Source of the DNA: JBAXHO01 sp037138855 | GTDB lineage: Bacteria > Patescibacteriota > Dojkabacteria > B142 > OLB20 | Assembly: GCA_037138855.1 (NCBI GenBank) | Contig: JBAXHO010000001.1 | Coordinates: 24,840 to 88,839, forward strand | DNA: 64,000 nt | Direction: 5' to 3' | Shown here: in pieces, positions 26,714 through 35,670 of the stretch | Layout of the letters: each line of letters starts with the position of its first letter | Numbering within the stretch: position 1 is the stretch's first letter | Translations under genes and position numbers: made by a program | Notes under the pieces: model-generated | The model's database searches: none | The model's input: only the letters and a program-made list of their open reading frames with translations | What the model was told of the DNA's origin: nothing

Positions 26714-27166
26714 ATGTTTGGATTTAAAAGACCAAATACTGATGATCCTCAAGCTGCCATTGATCAGGCAAACAAGACAATGAATAGCGGGATTACAGGT
26801 GGACTTACCAAAATGTTTATGGGTAAGGATTTTGTCAATAAGGCAAATGATGGTTTGGCTACAGCCCAAAGTGCGATGGATGATGCCAAAGAAATGCAGG
26901 AATTGATGGTTTCAGGAGTTGATGCGAAAGCATTGGTTAAAACACTTGCTGATACTGGAAAGTTGATTAATTTTAATCCAGTACTTCAAATGAAACTGGA
27001 AGTTAATCCAGGTACTCCAGAAGCTTATGAATTGGATGTGGAAAAAATGGTATCGAAAATTATGATCCCAAGAATTGGTGATACATTGATGCTTAAAGTG
27101 TCTCCCACTGACAAGCAGAAAATTGCGATTATGGGAATTATGCCACCTACACCTGTAGCAGCTTAA
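26714..27166 (+). CDS. Cytosolic protein of unknown function
   Basis: 150 residues, no signal or membrane segment. The N-terminal half is helical and Ala/Met-rich (AAIDQANKTMNSGITGGLTKMFMGKDFVN); the C-terminal half is a small beta domain (NPVLQMKLEVNPGTPEAYELDVEKMVSK...IGDTLMLKVSP). No family assigned. A strong terminator follows. Confidence 0.65.
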   Translation: MFGFKRPNTDDPQAAIDQANKTMNSGITGGLTKMFMGKDFVNKANDGLATAQSAMDDAKEMQELMVSGVDAKALVKTLADTGKLINFNPVLQMKLEVNPGTPEAYELDVEKMVSKIMIPRIGDTLMLKVSPTDKQKIAIMGIMPPTPVAA

Positions 27167-27186
27167 TCTGTCTAAATCATAAATTT

Positions 27187-27217
27187 AAAGAGCGGATCGC
27201 ATGATTCGCTCTTTTTT
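27187..27217 (+). terminator. Intrinsic terminator
   Basis: The stem AAAGAGCG (27187-27194) pairs with CGCTCTTT (27207-27214) and leads into a T run, between convergent genes. Confidence 0.88.
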
Positions 27218-27236
27218 GATTTTATTAATATTAACT

Positions 27237-27605
27237 TTAAGCAAGGAGCTTCTTAGCCTGAATAATATCTGTGGAAATTTGTTGTTGCAGTTCCTGAAAG
27301 TTGGCAAAATCTTTTGGTGCTCTAATGAATCCTACAAGTCTGAATGCGATATTTTCGCCGTAAACTTCAGAGATTTGGGCGAGTAAATGAATTTCACAAA
27401 TCGTTTTTGTTTCACCGAGGATATATCGGGGACCAAGGTATAATACTCCAGGATAAATTTGTCCGGAGAGAGTAACTCTCACAGCATAAACACCTGGTTT
27501 AAAGTCAAAATCAACTTTGGTAAGATTCAGTGTCGGAAAGCCAATTGTCCGGCCGAGTTTATTGCCATGAATAATTTTGCTGTGAAAAATAGTATCAGGT
27601 ATCAT
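27237..27605 (-). CDS. ribF: Stand-alone riboflavin kinase
   Basis: 122 residues corresponding only to the C-terminal kinase domain of bifunctional RibF. Motifs: KLGRTIGFPTLNL (ATP/riboflavin loop, about 15-28), KPGVYAVRV, and YGENIAFRLVGFIRAPKDFANFQELQQQI. It makes FMN from riboflavin. The FAD synthetase half is absent here, so FAD would need another enzyme or import. Confidence 0.9.
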   Translation of the reverse strand: MIPDTIFHSKIIHGNKLGRTIGFPTLNLTKVDFDFKPGVYAVRVTLSGQIYPGVLYLGPRYILGETKTICEIHLLAQISEVYGENIAFRLVGFIRAPKDFANFQELQQQISTDIIQAKKLLA

Positions 27606-27823
27606 GTATCAAGTAGTAAAAATAGTAGCTGGTAGCTTGTAGCTCGTAGCTGAGAAAATCAGATTTCAGATTCCGGATCCCAGCTTTCATTTTTCCTAGA
27701 TTCTTATCTTTTAACTTTTAACTAGTAGCTTCTAACTTTTCCCTCTTTTTCTTACCCAAATTGCAATTTGCAAATTCCAAATTTCAAATTTCACTCTCAT
27801 TCTGATTCCAGATTCCATTTTAT
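27606..27823. repeat. Spacer made of intergenic repeat phrases
   Basis: The 218-base spacer holds successive phrases: ATCAAGTAGTA, TAGCTGGTAGCTTGTAGC, AGATTTCAGATTCCGGATCC, CTAGATTCTTATC, TTTTAACTTTTAACTAG and AATTGCAATTTGCAAATTCC. Several are inverses of others in the same spacer. No gene. Confidence 0.65.
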
Positions 27824-28729
27824 TCACCGTCTTCCGATTTTTACTACCTGAAAAATGCCAAAAATTAAAATTATCATGCCAATGATTTGCGTGAGTGAGT
27901 AGGATTCGTGAAAATAAAAAATTCCAATGAGAAATGCTGACGCTGGCCAGGCAAGCTCGGCAATGGTGCTGATCCGGGCTGGCGTGTGACGCAGTCCGTA
28001 ATAGTAGATTCCGGTTCCTACAGCTCCAGCCGAAAGCGTGACTATGAGAAGAGAAATAATTTGAGTTGGAGTGATCGCCATACCTGCGACTTGTCCGCCC
28101 TGGAAAAAATAAATAATTAAACTGGTGATTGCTGCAATAACGAAGCGGAGAAAAAGTACTTCCAGAAAGCCAGCTTCTTTGAGTAGAATTTTGGAAGTAG
28201 AAGTGGAGGCACCCCAGATCACACCAGCGAGGAGTGCATAAATTGCTGCAATGATCGTCTGGGAATTATTTTGCCAGTTGATGCTGAGGTCTTTGAAACT
28301 AACGAGAAATGCTCCGATCATCGCGAGAATAGCCCAAGGGAGAAAGCGTTTGGAGATTTTTTCCTGTAAGAGAAAATAAGCAGCAGTGATTGCCCAGATT
28401 GGTTGCAATTGCTGCATCAAGACGACTGCTGAAAAGGGAATAAAATTAACTTTGGCAAGTGCTGCCGTATAGAGAATAGTTGCTACAGCACCGGAAAGTA
28501 CTCCAGTGACAACTAAGGCCAGCCATTCAGCTTTGGTAAACTTTTTTAAGCTACGTTTTACTGCTGGTACAAGTGGCAGCATGAAAATCAAGCCTAAACT
28601 GTGCTCCCAGAAAACAATAAGTGGTGCTGGTAGAACATATAAACTACGACGTACAATCGCATCCAGACTCCATAAAATGGCAGCAATAATGATGAAGATG
28701 ACTGGGTATTTAAATCTGGCTTTTGGCAT
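27824..28729 (-). CDS. DMT/EamA-family transporter
   Basis: 301 residues with ten predicted membrane helices in two EamA repeats (about 8-140 and 155-295). A Glu-containing WEHSLGL segment lies in the first repeat, and PASAFLIGIFYFHESYSLTQIIGMILI is the typical end of the second. It moves small metabolites across the cytoplasmic membrane; the substrate cannot be predicted. Confidence 0.88.
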   Translation of the reverse strand: MPKARFKYPVIFIIIAAILWSLDAIVRRSLYVLPAPLIVFWEHSLGLIFMLPLVPAVKRSLKKFTKAEWLALVVTGVLSGAVATILYTAALAKVNFIPFSAVVLMQQLQPIWAITAAYFLLQEKISKRFLPWAILAMIGAFLVSFKDLSINWQNNSQTIIAAIYALLAGVIWGASTSTSKILLKEAGFLEVLFLRFVIAAITSLIIYFFQGGQVAGMAITPTQIISLLIVTLSAGAVGTGIYYYGLRHTPARISTIAELAWPASAFLIGIFYFHESYSLTQIIGMIILIFGIFQVVKIGRR

Positions 28730-28844
28730 GAAATGAAATTTTAATTTGGATGCGCTGATTTTACCATAAGTTTAAAGTGAATTATTTTAAAAGGATGACG
28801 GATTGATAAATTTAATTAAAGAAAATATTTATTTGAGGAGAATG

Positions 28845-29414
28845 TTAATTTTTCTCTAAATAATACAAAATATGTAAGAATTTTACTCCAAGATTCTGGT
28901 CAAAATATTGTTCACTTTGTTTAACAGCGAAATTTTTGCTTTGAAAGAGTTTTCGCCACTCGCAATCTGAGCGATAAGATTGCCAGTTTGCTCGAAACTG
29001 AAGATTAGCTAAGGTATCAGCCAGTACAGTTATAAATTTGTGAAAGGGATTTAAAAATGAAGTTTCAATGATCAGTAAGTTCTTAGCCACTCTGGCTGCT
29101 TCGTGAAATACAATTTCCGGATCTGGTGTATGATGCATGACCATAAGGAGCATCGCGGTTTCAAATTGTTGATCAGCAAAGGGCAGGTGGCTTCCGTCAT
29201 AAATTATTGGTTCGCTGAGTCGTGGTCCATGAAAGCTGGCTACATCTACTGGAGTCACAGCAAAGCCCTGATTTCTTAGTGCGAGAGTAATAGCTCCAGG
29301 TCCAGAGCCAATATCGAGAATTTTACCAGATTGGGGAAGATAAGGGAGAATTCTTTTTACAAATAATGCCGTTCGTTTATCATTAAACTTCTGAAGTAAT
29401 TTTGTTGGGATCAT
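28845..29414 (-). CDS. SAM-dependent methyltransferase (class I)
   Basis: 189 residues. ILDIGSGPGAITLAL (about 32-46) is the SAM-binding motif I; VTPVDV is the acidic end of strand 2; HLPFADQQFETAMLLMVMHHTPDPE (about 76-100) is motif IV of the methyltransferase 11 type. The substrate is unknown. It lies 23 bases after the end of the next gene's start region on the same strand order and may be co-transcribed with 29439. Confidence 0.85.
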   Translation of the reverse strand: MIPTKLLQKFNDKRTALFVKRILPYLPQSGKILDIGSGPGAITLALRNQGFAVTPVDVASFHGPRLSEPIIYDGSHLPFADQQFETAMLLMVMHHTPDPEIVFHEAARVAKNLLIIETSFLNPFHKFITVLADTLANLQFRANWQSYRSDCEWRKLFQSKNFAVKQSEQYFDQNLGVKFLHILYYLEKN

Positions 29415-29438
29415 CGGTCGTCTTAATATCGTATTGTA

Positions 29439-31805
29439 TTAGTTTTCATTTCCCTCAGTAAACTGTGTTTCTCTGATATTCTGAATATTGGAATAGCTGA
29501 GTAAGTCCCCGAAGAGATACATGTATTTCGTACCATCATAATAAAATGCTTCTGCTGGAGCTAGGGCATTTTTTTCTCCGGTTAGATTACGTCCAAATCC
29601 TGAGATAATTGGTGCTGGATTAGTGAGGGTAGTTATGTTGGCATTGACGATTAAGCCACCTTTTAAGAATAAGCCATCATTTTGTGTATCGTTAGGAATA
29701 TTAATATTAGCTGTAATTATAAAAGCCTGAACCTGGTCATAGTTTGCATTAGAAGTACCGTTTGTTTTATTTGTGCCTTCGTTAATTGTCGTGGTGTCGC
29801 TTACTACAAACAAACAGGCACTAGAAGAGTTGTCAGTAAAATCCGGGTTGATGATAAGTTGATTAACAAGAAAAATTGTTTTAGAGTTGCAACTTGAATT
29901 GGATTCAAGCGTAAGCTCTGGAATTGATACGACAAAGGGATTAGCATTATTGTAACCACTACAAATTGAACTTAGTAAGTCAGCCGAATTGACATTTAAG
30001 GTCTGATTATCCAGAGTAGAACAAAAAGTATTTTGAGAGGTGGCTTTGGCTTTGACTGTAGTATTAAAATATTCAATCCAGGAATTGGTATTACTATTGC
30101 GGGTTTTGTAGTTCAAATCTGTATAAGACTGATTGGTATAACTATTGACAGACATGGGTAAACTTTTGGAAGTGATAGTAGACAATCCTGTATAAGTAGA
30201 TAAGAAAGCTGGTTGATCAGCAAGTGAAGGAATATTTGTATTTGTTGTGATTTTACTTGGCGCCTTCACTCCTAGTAAAAAGTCAAAACTATTACTAAAT
30301 GCCTCACCATTCATGGTCATCAGCCAAGGGTCGCTCATTTGATTGAGAGAAACTGAGGTAGCATGAATATTACAGGCCTGGTCTTTGACACTCCAGTCGA
30401 TCCGGAGTGAGCTATAGCTACTCCCTTCAGAAATCGAATAATTTTTTGAAGTGGTACTGGTGATCTGGGAAAAGAAGTCTGATTTAGGTGTGGTCTGATT
30501 ATCTAAAGTGAAGGTATGAGATTGACCATCGCTGGAGATGGTGGAATTAGCTGTAACTCCATTAGCGGTTCCGGTAGTAGTTCCGGAAATAATGCTATTT
30601 ACTTCATCCGAAATTGTGAAATTCACTGTGAAACCTGAAGTTGAGGCATTAGTAATCCCGAGATTAATTGCTGGATCTGTGAGATCTACTCGCCAGAGAG
30701 TGGGATTACTTTGATCCCAGGAATATGCCCCCTTTTTATCTGCAGCAACTGTATATACTGTGAGTGGATCTTGATCAAAGATATTAGTTCCATTATCGAG
30801 GAATCCTACTTTCCAGGTTAATTTCACTTGGGTTCCGGAGACATCCTGGTTGGCCATGAGCATTACCCAAGATGTAAAGTTACTATTACCTTCCACTACG
30901 TTTCCATTTGTTGGGTCAATCGTGCAGATTGATTGGGCACCATTATTTTTATCGGTGCAGATAGCTCTATTTGGAATGATATCTGCAAGACTAGAAGTAA
31001 AAGTTTCTGGAGCGGTATAATATAAATATTGGTAACTGCCCGGTCCGTTTTTTTTGACACGGATATAGGCACCACCTTCTGCTCTGGTATTCCAGCCCAG
31101 TGCAGGCTCTGGTGATATCCAGAAGCCCATGCGGTCTAAGTCAGTATTGCCATCAGCATCATTATGATATGTGATGACAGTGAGTGGATTATTGGCAGGA
31201 TTGGTTTGACTTGTACTCAGTATATTAGCGTTACTTCCGCTATTCGTTGCCAGTTTACCTGACCAGTTAGGAAAACCGGAACTACAAGTCGAAGTATTGG
31301 TTATTTCTGAAGTAGAATCGGGTACATTATCGATAGGCACCGGAGTATAAGTAGGTCCAGGAGGACTGGTCGGCCCTGGAATAGTAGGCGTAGGGCTAGG
31401 ACTAGGCCACATGCAATAGCCATAATTCATCACTGGATTACATACGCGTTTTGTAGGTAACGAACAACATCGTGCAGTAAAAATTGCATTTACTTCAGGA
31501 ACATTTCCGGCAATGAACATTTGGCAATAGGGGGATGGATCATGCTGAAAAGTATCCCCACAATATCCTAGAGAGTCTAGGGGGCAACTAACATGATTCC
31601 AACTATGTGTGACTGAACAGTATGAATAATTCCATGGATCACAGTAGCCACCACCGAACCAATCATCATGATTAGTTCGATAACCTGCCAAAGGGTCCCA
31701 ACCATGTACTATTTGGGTTTGCATAGTGAATAAGCCCATTAGTATTATAAATGCAAAAATAAAAAGTTTTGTTTTTAATTTGTTTTTTACCAACAATTGT
31801 TGCAT
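29439..31805 (-). CDS. Large secreted protein, unknown
   Basis: 788 residues with a signal peptide (about 12-35), a Cys-rich N-terminal region (about 40-135; CDPWNYSYCSV, CPLDSLGYCGD) and a Pro/Thr linker (about 138-170). Long Ser/Thr/Asn-rich beta regions follow. The end (NDGLFLKGGLIVNANI...GEKNALAPAEAFYYDGTKYMYLFGDLL) looks like the passenger of a pilus- or surface-associated protein, but no membrane anchor follows. The gene starts 6 bases after the DsbA-like gene stops, so the two may work together in folding Cys-rich secreted proteins. Confidence 0.8.
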   Translation of the reverse strand: MQQLLVKNKLKTKLFIFAFIILMGLFTMQTQIVHGWDPLAGYRTNHDDWFGGGYCDPWNYSYCSVTHSWNHVSCPLDSLGYCGDTFQHDPSPYCQMFIAGNVPEVNAIFTARCCSLPTKRVCNPVMNYGYCMWPSPSPTPTIPGPTSPPGPTYTPVPIDNVPDSTSEITNTSTCSSGFPNWSGKLATNSGSNANILSTSQTNPANNPLTVITYHNDADGNTDLDRMGFWISPEPALGWNTRAEGGAYIRVKKNGPGSYQYLYYTAPETFTSSLADIIPNRAICTDKNNGAQSICTIDPTNGNVVEGNSNFTSWVMLMANQDVSGTQVKLTWKVGFLDNGTNIFDQDPLTVYTVAADKKGAYSWDQSNPTLWRVDLTDPAINLGITNASTSGFTVNFTISDEVNSIISGTTTGTANGVTANSTISSDGQSHTFTLDNQTTPKSDFFSQITSTTSKNYSISEGSSYSSLRIDWSVKDQACNIHATSVSLNQMSDPWLMTMNGEAFSNSFDFLLGVKAPSKITTNTNIPSLADQPAFLSTYTGLSTITSKSLPMSVNSYTNQSYTDLNYKTRNSNTNSWIEYFNTTVKAKATSQNTFCSTLDNQTLNVNSADLLSSICSGYNNANPFVVSIPELTLESNSSCNSKTIFLVNQLIINPDFTDNSSSACLFVVSDTTTINEGTNKTNGTSNANYDQVQAFIITANINIPNDTQNDGLFLKGGLIVNANITTLTNPAPIISGFGRNLTGEKNALAPAEAFYYDGTKYMYLFGDLLSYSNIQNIRETQFTEGNEN

Positions 31806-31811
31806 GTATTC

Positions 31812-32750
31812 TTATTCTAAAATCGAAAAATAATAGTTTTGAAAATTAAATAGCTGGTTCTGTTCGTCAGCACAGCGTAATTTTTTATCCAATTGAACCA
31901 TTTCAGTTTTATTATATTCATTAAAAATACTAAAAGTGACTAAAGTGACTTGATTATTATCGAGATATGTAGTTTGAAGCATGGCCACGATATTTTGAAA
32001 AAGTAATTTGCAATAAGAACAAGAAAAATCTATAAAAACTATAATATAATTAGTATTACTATTACCTTGAGTAATACCACCGGTAATAGTAATTGGTTTT
32101 ATTGGATAACCTTGTTGAAATTTCGCCTCGATTTCAGCCATTTGAGTTGTCAATTGTTGTTGCTGAGTTGCTTCATTAGAGAATTCACTTTGGCGGGAAA
32201 TGATATCTTTATTAATTTCATTCTCAATTCCTTTCAGCTGAGAGGCAATCCAAAGGTCGTGGGTTTTGGTGATGTTGTTTTGGGTGAGATAATTCAGGAT
32301 TGTTTTCAATTCTTTTGCTTGTGTCGACTCAGGTACTTCAAAGCCTTCTAGTTTGTCGCCATTTTTTTTGGCGATAAAGACAGAAGGAGAAAATCCGACC
32401 TTATTGTCCTGGTAGCTTTTTTCGGCAGCGGCGATTTGGCTGGTAAAATCCTGCGTTTGTAGACATTTATCAAATTGAGTTTTATCGATTTGTGATTTAT
32501 CCAGATAGAGATTGGTACATTGATCAGACAATGGGTTACTTGGCTGACAGCCATAATTATCTAATACCACTTGTTCAATAACGGGAATAGCAATTGTTGG
32601 AGCTGGCGTAACATTAATTAAGCTAGTAGAGTTATTATTCTCGGAATCCGGGTTAGTTTTGAATCTCATTACAATTATCACGAAAATAAGTCCAGCGAAA
32701 ATCCCAATCAGGAAAGAAGCAAGTAATATAATTGGAAGTTTTTGCTTCAT
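31812..32750 (-). CDS. Membrane-anchored DsbA/thioredoxin-like protein with half domains in inverted order
   Basis: 312 residues from the ATG at 32750, chosen because the upstream start adds only MLIFLTLI. A membrane helix (about 5-30) comes first. Residues about 85-150 look like the C-terminal half of a DsbA fold (FDKCLQTQDFTSQIAAAEKSY..., GFSPSVFIAKKNGDKLEG). The last 95 residues look like the N-terminal half with the active-site CSYC (NYIIVFIDFSCSYCKLLFQN, LRCADEQNQLFNFQNYYFSILE). So the usual order is swapped, or two truncated domains are joined. It probably makes or shuffles disulfides outside the membrane. Confidence 0.78.
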   Translation of the reverse strand: MKQKLPIILLASFLIGIFAGLIFVIIVMRFKTNPDSENNNSTSLINVTPAPTIAIPVIEQVVLDNYGCQPSNPLSDQCTNLYLDKSQIDKTQFDKCLQTQDFTSQIAAAEKSYQDNKVGFSPSVFIAKKNGDKLEGFEVPESTQAKELKTILNYLTQNNITKTHDLWIASQLKGIENEINKDIISRQSEFSNEATQQQQLTTQMAEIEAKFQQGYPIKPITITGGITQGNSNTNYIIVFIDFSCSYCKLLFQNIVAMLQTTYLDNNQVTLVTFSIFNEYNKTEMVQLDKKLRCADEQNQLFNFQNYYFSILE

Positions 32751-32852
32751 AATTAAAGTAAGAAAAATCAACAAGAAGTGAATATATTTATATATTACAT
32801 AAATTCTAAAAGTTTGTCGAAGAAAATTAAATTAAGATCGGTGTTCTACATT

Positions 32853-32876
32853 CGGTAATCGGTGATCGGTGAACGG
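32853..32876. repeat. Intergenic 'CGGTAATCGGTGATCGG' phrase
   Basis: A copy of a phrase family (CGGTnAnCGGTGATCGGTGA) that also occurs at 41056-41079 and, in variants, at 51925 and 59026. Inverse copies lie at 11760, 16856-16880, 52881 and 62920. Confidence 0.7.
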
Positions 32877-32915
32877 AAGATAGAATAGCACAATAGATTA
32901 GGAGTTTAGCACTCA

Positions 32916-33527
32916 TTAATTTCGATTTTGCTTTTGGATAAAGTGTGACAGTAGTAGGCCACAAATCAAGCCAGTACCGTGGGCTACTAGGTATGGATAA
33001 TTATGTGTTACTAACATGGAAATAAGAAAACTAATGATAATACCAATTCCCAATACGCGTTGCCGATAGGTTCTTAATATCTGGGGAATCAATAAATAAA
33101 TACCCATTAAGCCAAATCCTACATTGGAAAGTCCAATATCCTGATAATTTCTCAATTGAAAAAGTTGATATAAAACTAAATATTCTACTAAGATTGTAAT
33201 GATATTGTAGATCATGATTGTAAAGAGCAGCTTTTTGCTGCCCAAACAATATTCATACCAGAAAAAGAAGGGCACCATGAGTAAAATCCCTGGTAACATT
33301 GCTGGGTCTCTCACAGCTAGAAGCATTGTAAAATGCCGATAAAGTAGACTGAGATCAATTTGATTAAAAATTATTCCAAATTTGGTGATAACTGTTTCAC
33401 TATGATTAAAGTTATATAAAGTACCAGAATAGGCATTGATAATCATAATACCAAGGAAAATACAGCAGGAAAGAGGCATTTTGAAAATCAGCTGTTTAAA
33501 ATAACTAATTTGTTTTGTAATGTTCAT
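32916..33527 (-). CDS. Rhomboid-like intramembrane protease
   Basis: About 203 residues from the ATG at 33527; a TTG ten codons earlier is less likely. Six membrane helices are predicted. DIGLSNVGFGLMGIYLL resembles the GxSx catalytic-serine helix of rhomboids (GASG.xxG), and LVAHGTGLICGLLLSHF resembles the His helix. If active, it would cut membrane proteins within the bilayer. The Ser is flanked by Leu rather than Ala, so activity is probable but not certain. Confidence 0.72.
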   Translation of the reverse strand: MNITKQISYFKQLIFKMPLSCCIFLGIMIINAYSGTLYNFNHSETVITKFGIIFNQIDLSLLYRHFTMLLAVRDPAMLPGILLMVPFFFWYEYCLGSKKLLFTIMIYNIITILVEYLVLYQLFQLRNYQDIGLSNVGFGLMGIYLLIPQILRTYRQRVLGIGIIISFLISMLVTHNYPYLVAHGTGLICGLLLSHFIQKQNRN

Positions 33528-33557
33528 GATAGAAATAATTTTAGCATTAAAGAGCAA

Positions 33558-33877
33558 GTAATAAATAGTAGTCTTACAACTCTGAGTTGAAAATAAATCT
33601 TTTAAATTTAAGAAGATCGCCAGCAGAGATCCAAATTAAATAATATCCTATAATTGTTAAAGCAAAATGATATCAAAAAATATTAATTATGTAAAAATGC
33701 TTTAACGATTTTGAACTTACTGCCTCATATATTCAGCTGATATTGTAAATCTGGATTTTATAACAATAATTCGTATCTTTATTCATTTTAATTTGATAAA
33801 TATTTGTGACTTGTAATATCCTTTTTCTTACTAACTATTTTTATCCTATAATTATCCTTTTTTTCTTTAATTTGTGA
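33558..33877. other. AT-rich divergent spacer
   Basis: About 320 AT-rich bases between divergent genes. Apart from the promoter of the gene at 33890, I see no gene, hairpin or repeat that stands out. Confidence 0.5.
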
Positions 33878-33883
33878 TATAAT
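33878..33883 (+). promoter_or_regulatory. -10 element giving a leaderless transcript
   Basis: TATAAT ends 7 bases before the A of the ATG at 33890, so transcription would begin at the start codon. The -35 region is weak (TCCTTT). Confidence 0.6.
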
Positions 33884-33889
33884 AGGCAG

Positions 33890-34393
33890 ATGAGTACAAT
33901 TTTACCAGTTACAATTTATCGTCAAAGTATTGCTGCTGATCGTGAGCAGATTAACTATTTAATGGAGAAATTATTAGTTCATCTTGCTAAGATTAGCCCG
34001 ACACGAAAAGATAAGCCAGAGGATGGCTTTACTGATATTTATCATGATAGAGTGATCAAATTGGTGCAGCAAAAAAAAGCGAATATTCTGGTAGCTGAAC
34101 AAGAAGGAGTAGTTGTCGGCTTTGGTTTCGGTGTGATCAAAGAGCACAATATTGAAGCACTTCAGGAATTCAAAGATCTTAAATCAGGCTTAATTACTGA
34201 TCTTTATGTAGACTGTAATTACCGTGGTCAGGGGATTGGCCGGGAATTAGTGAAGCAATTTATGGCATATTTTAAAGCAAATGGCTGTCATCAGGCAGAG
34301 ATTTATGTCTTACATGCTAATGATCAGGCGCATGAACTATATAAACGTCTTGGCTTCAAGGATGAGCTTTCGGAAATGTGTATTCCTCTCTAA
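33890..34393 (+). CDS. GNAT-family N-acetyltransferase
   Basis: 167 residues. ANILVAEQEGVVVGFGFGVI, then LITDLYVDCNYRGQGIGRELVKQFMAYF with the acetyl-CoA loop (RGQGIG, about 110-115), and HELYKRLGFK near the end. The N-terminal segment is helical with a charged loop. The acceptor cannot be assigned. The message is probably leaderless. Confidence 0.87.
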   Translation: MSTILPVTIYRQSIAADREQINYLMEKLLVHLAKISPTRKDKPEDGFTDIYHDRVIKLVQQKKANILVAEQEGVVVGFGFGVIKEHNIEALQEFKDLKSGLITDLYVDCNYRGQGIGRELVKQFMAYFKANGCHQAEIYVLHANDQAHELYKRLGFKDELSEMCIPL

Positions 34394-34414
34394 CAAATTT
34401 TTCAATCTGTTCTT

Positions 34415-35473
34415 TTATGGTAATGCCACGGTTCCGCTTGGCCCAATTGCTTTATACTCATGAGGACACATCCCTTGATCTGGTGTACAGGTAATGGCTA
34501 CTGATTGTAGTTCGCGGTAAGTAATTGTGTTTTGCTTGGCATTAAATTGAAAATCACCAGCTTCGGGTAGGCTGATATCCTGGTTGGTAAAGGTATTGAG
34601 GAGAATAGTTTTCCCTGGTCCGATTTCATCACAGCCATAGCAGCTAGTTAGTCTGATATCAAGGTAATTGCCTGCGTAGAGTGTGTCGACAAAGAGACCG
34701 CCTTTGTATTTGCCAAGCGGAATTTGTTTATTATTAATACCGGTAACTGCAGTCGTGCCATCGAGTGGTCGGGAATAAAGTGGGGCACTAGCATCAGTCG
34801 CTAGGTTAAATTCAAATATTGTCGTTGTATCCGGATAATCATAAGTACCTGCTTTGCCAAGTGCCAGACCGAAATAGGCACGTTGGCTAGTTGCATCATA
34901 ATAAAAGCCGGTGAAATAGATTTCCTGTTTGGTAGCAGCTTGATAAAGCACATGTTTTTCACTCAATAAATTGAAATCAGCAGTGTAATTAGCATCATCC
35001 GGAATCGTTTGATTGGGTTCATGCATATAGGCAACTTCCTCAATGAAATTTCTGGAAGCATCACTATTTTTAAAAAATAATACATATTGTCCCTGATATT
35101 TACCGAAATATACTGTTTGTTGGTGTAAGCTGGAGATAGGAGCTTGGTCGACTTTGCTCCAGTTTAATAATTTATCAGAAAATTGTGCAGTAGGTAGAGT
35201 GGTTGGAGTAATATTACTGTTGTTGATTGTAGGTGTCACAATCTCTGTGGGTGTGATAGTGCCAAAATTAAAAAGATAATCAGGGCCAAGGTTATTTAAA
35301 GGATCATGGTTTTTCTGATAATTCTTGAGAATTAATCCAATGCCAATTACTCCGCTACAGCAACAAAAAAGGATAATAACGATTGTGAGAATGATCAGGA
35401 GACTTTTTTTTGTGACTGATTTGCTTTTTAGCGCAGGTGAGGCTGGGACATTAGAATTTGGGGTAGGATTCAT
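34415..35473 (-). CDS. Membrane-anchored 'CGPE-family' protein, paralogue 1
   Basis: 352 residues: a membrane helix (about 25-48), a Thr/Pro linker, then an outside domain opening with QTVYFGKYQGQYVLFFKN and closing with SCYGCDEIGPGKTILLNTFTNQDISL. The same opening and closing blocks recur in the proteins at 38226 and 41220, so these three form a lineage family. The CxxC-type pair (SCYGC) may form a disulfide or bind metal. Function unknown. The beta-rich repeat pattern suggests a propeller or sandwich. Confidence 0.75.
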   Translation of the reverse strand: MNPTPNSNVPASPALKSKSVTKKSLLIILTIVIILFCCCSGVIGIGLILKNYQKNHDPLNNLGPDYLFNFGTITPTEIVTPTINNSNITPTTLPTAQFSDKLLNWSKVDQAPISSLHQQTVYFGKYQGQYVLFFKNSDASRNFIEEVAYMHEPNQTIPDDANYTADFNLLSEKHVLYQAATKQEIYFTGFYYDATSQRAYFGLALGKAGTYDYPDTTTIFEFNLATDASAPLYSRPLDGTTAVTGINNKQIPLGKYKGGLFVDTLYAGNYLDIRLTSCYGCDEIGPGKTILLNTFTNQDISLPEAGDFQFNAKQNTITYRELQSVAITCTPDQGMCPHEYKAIGPSGTVALP

Positions 35474-35670
35474 AATATTTTTTGTAATAGCTGATAAATA
35501 AATAGTACAAGTTTTCTTAGCAACTGTAAATTAAAAATCTCTTTGAATTGTCTAGAGAATTCTTTTGTTTTGGATTTTAATTTTGAAGCTGACAAATTTG
35601 TATCACAATACATTGTTGTTTCTGTCTGACCAGTTTATAATAATTTTTTATCTAAATTATTATAAATGTG

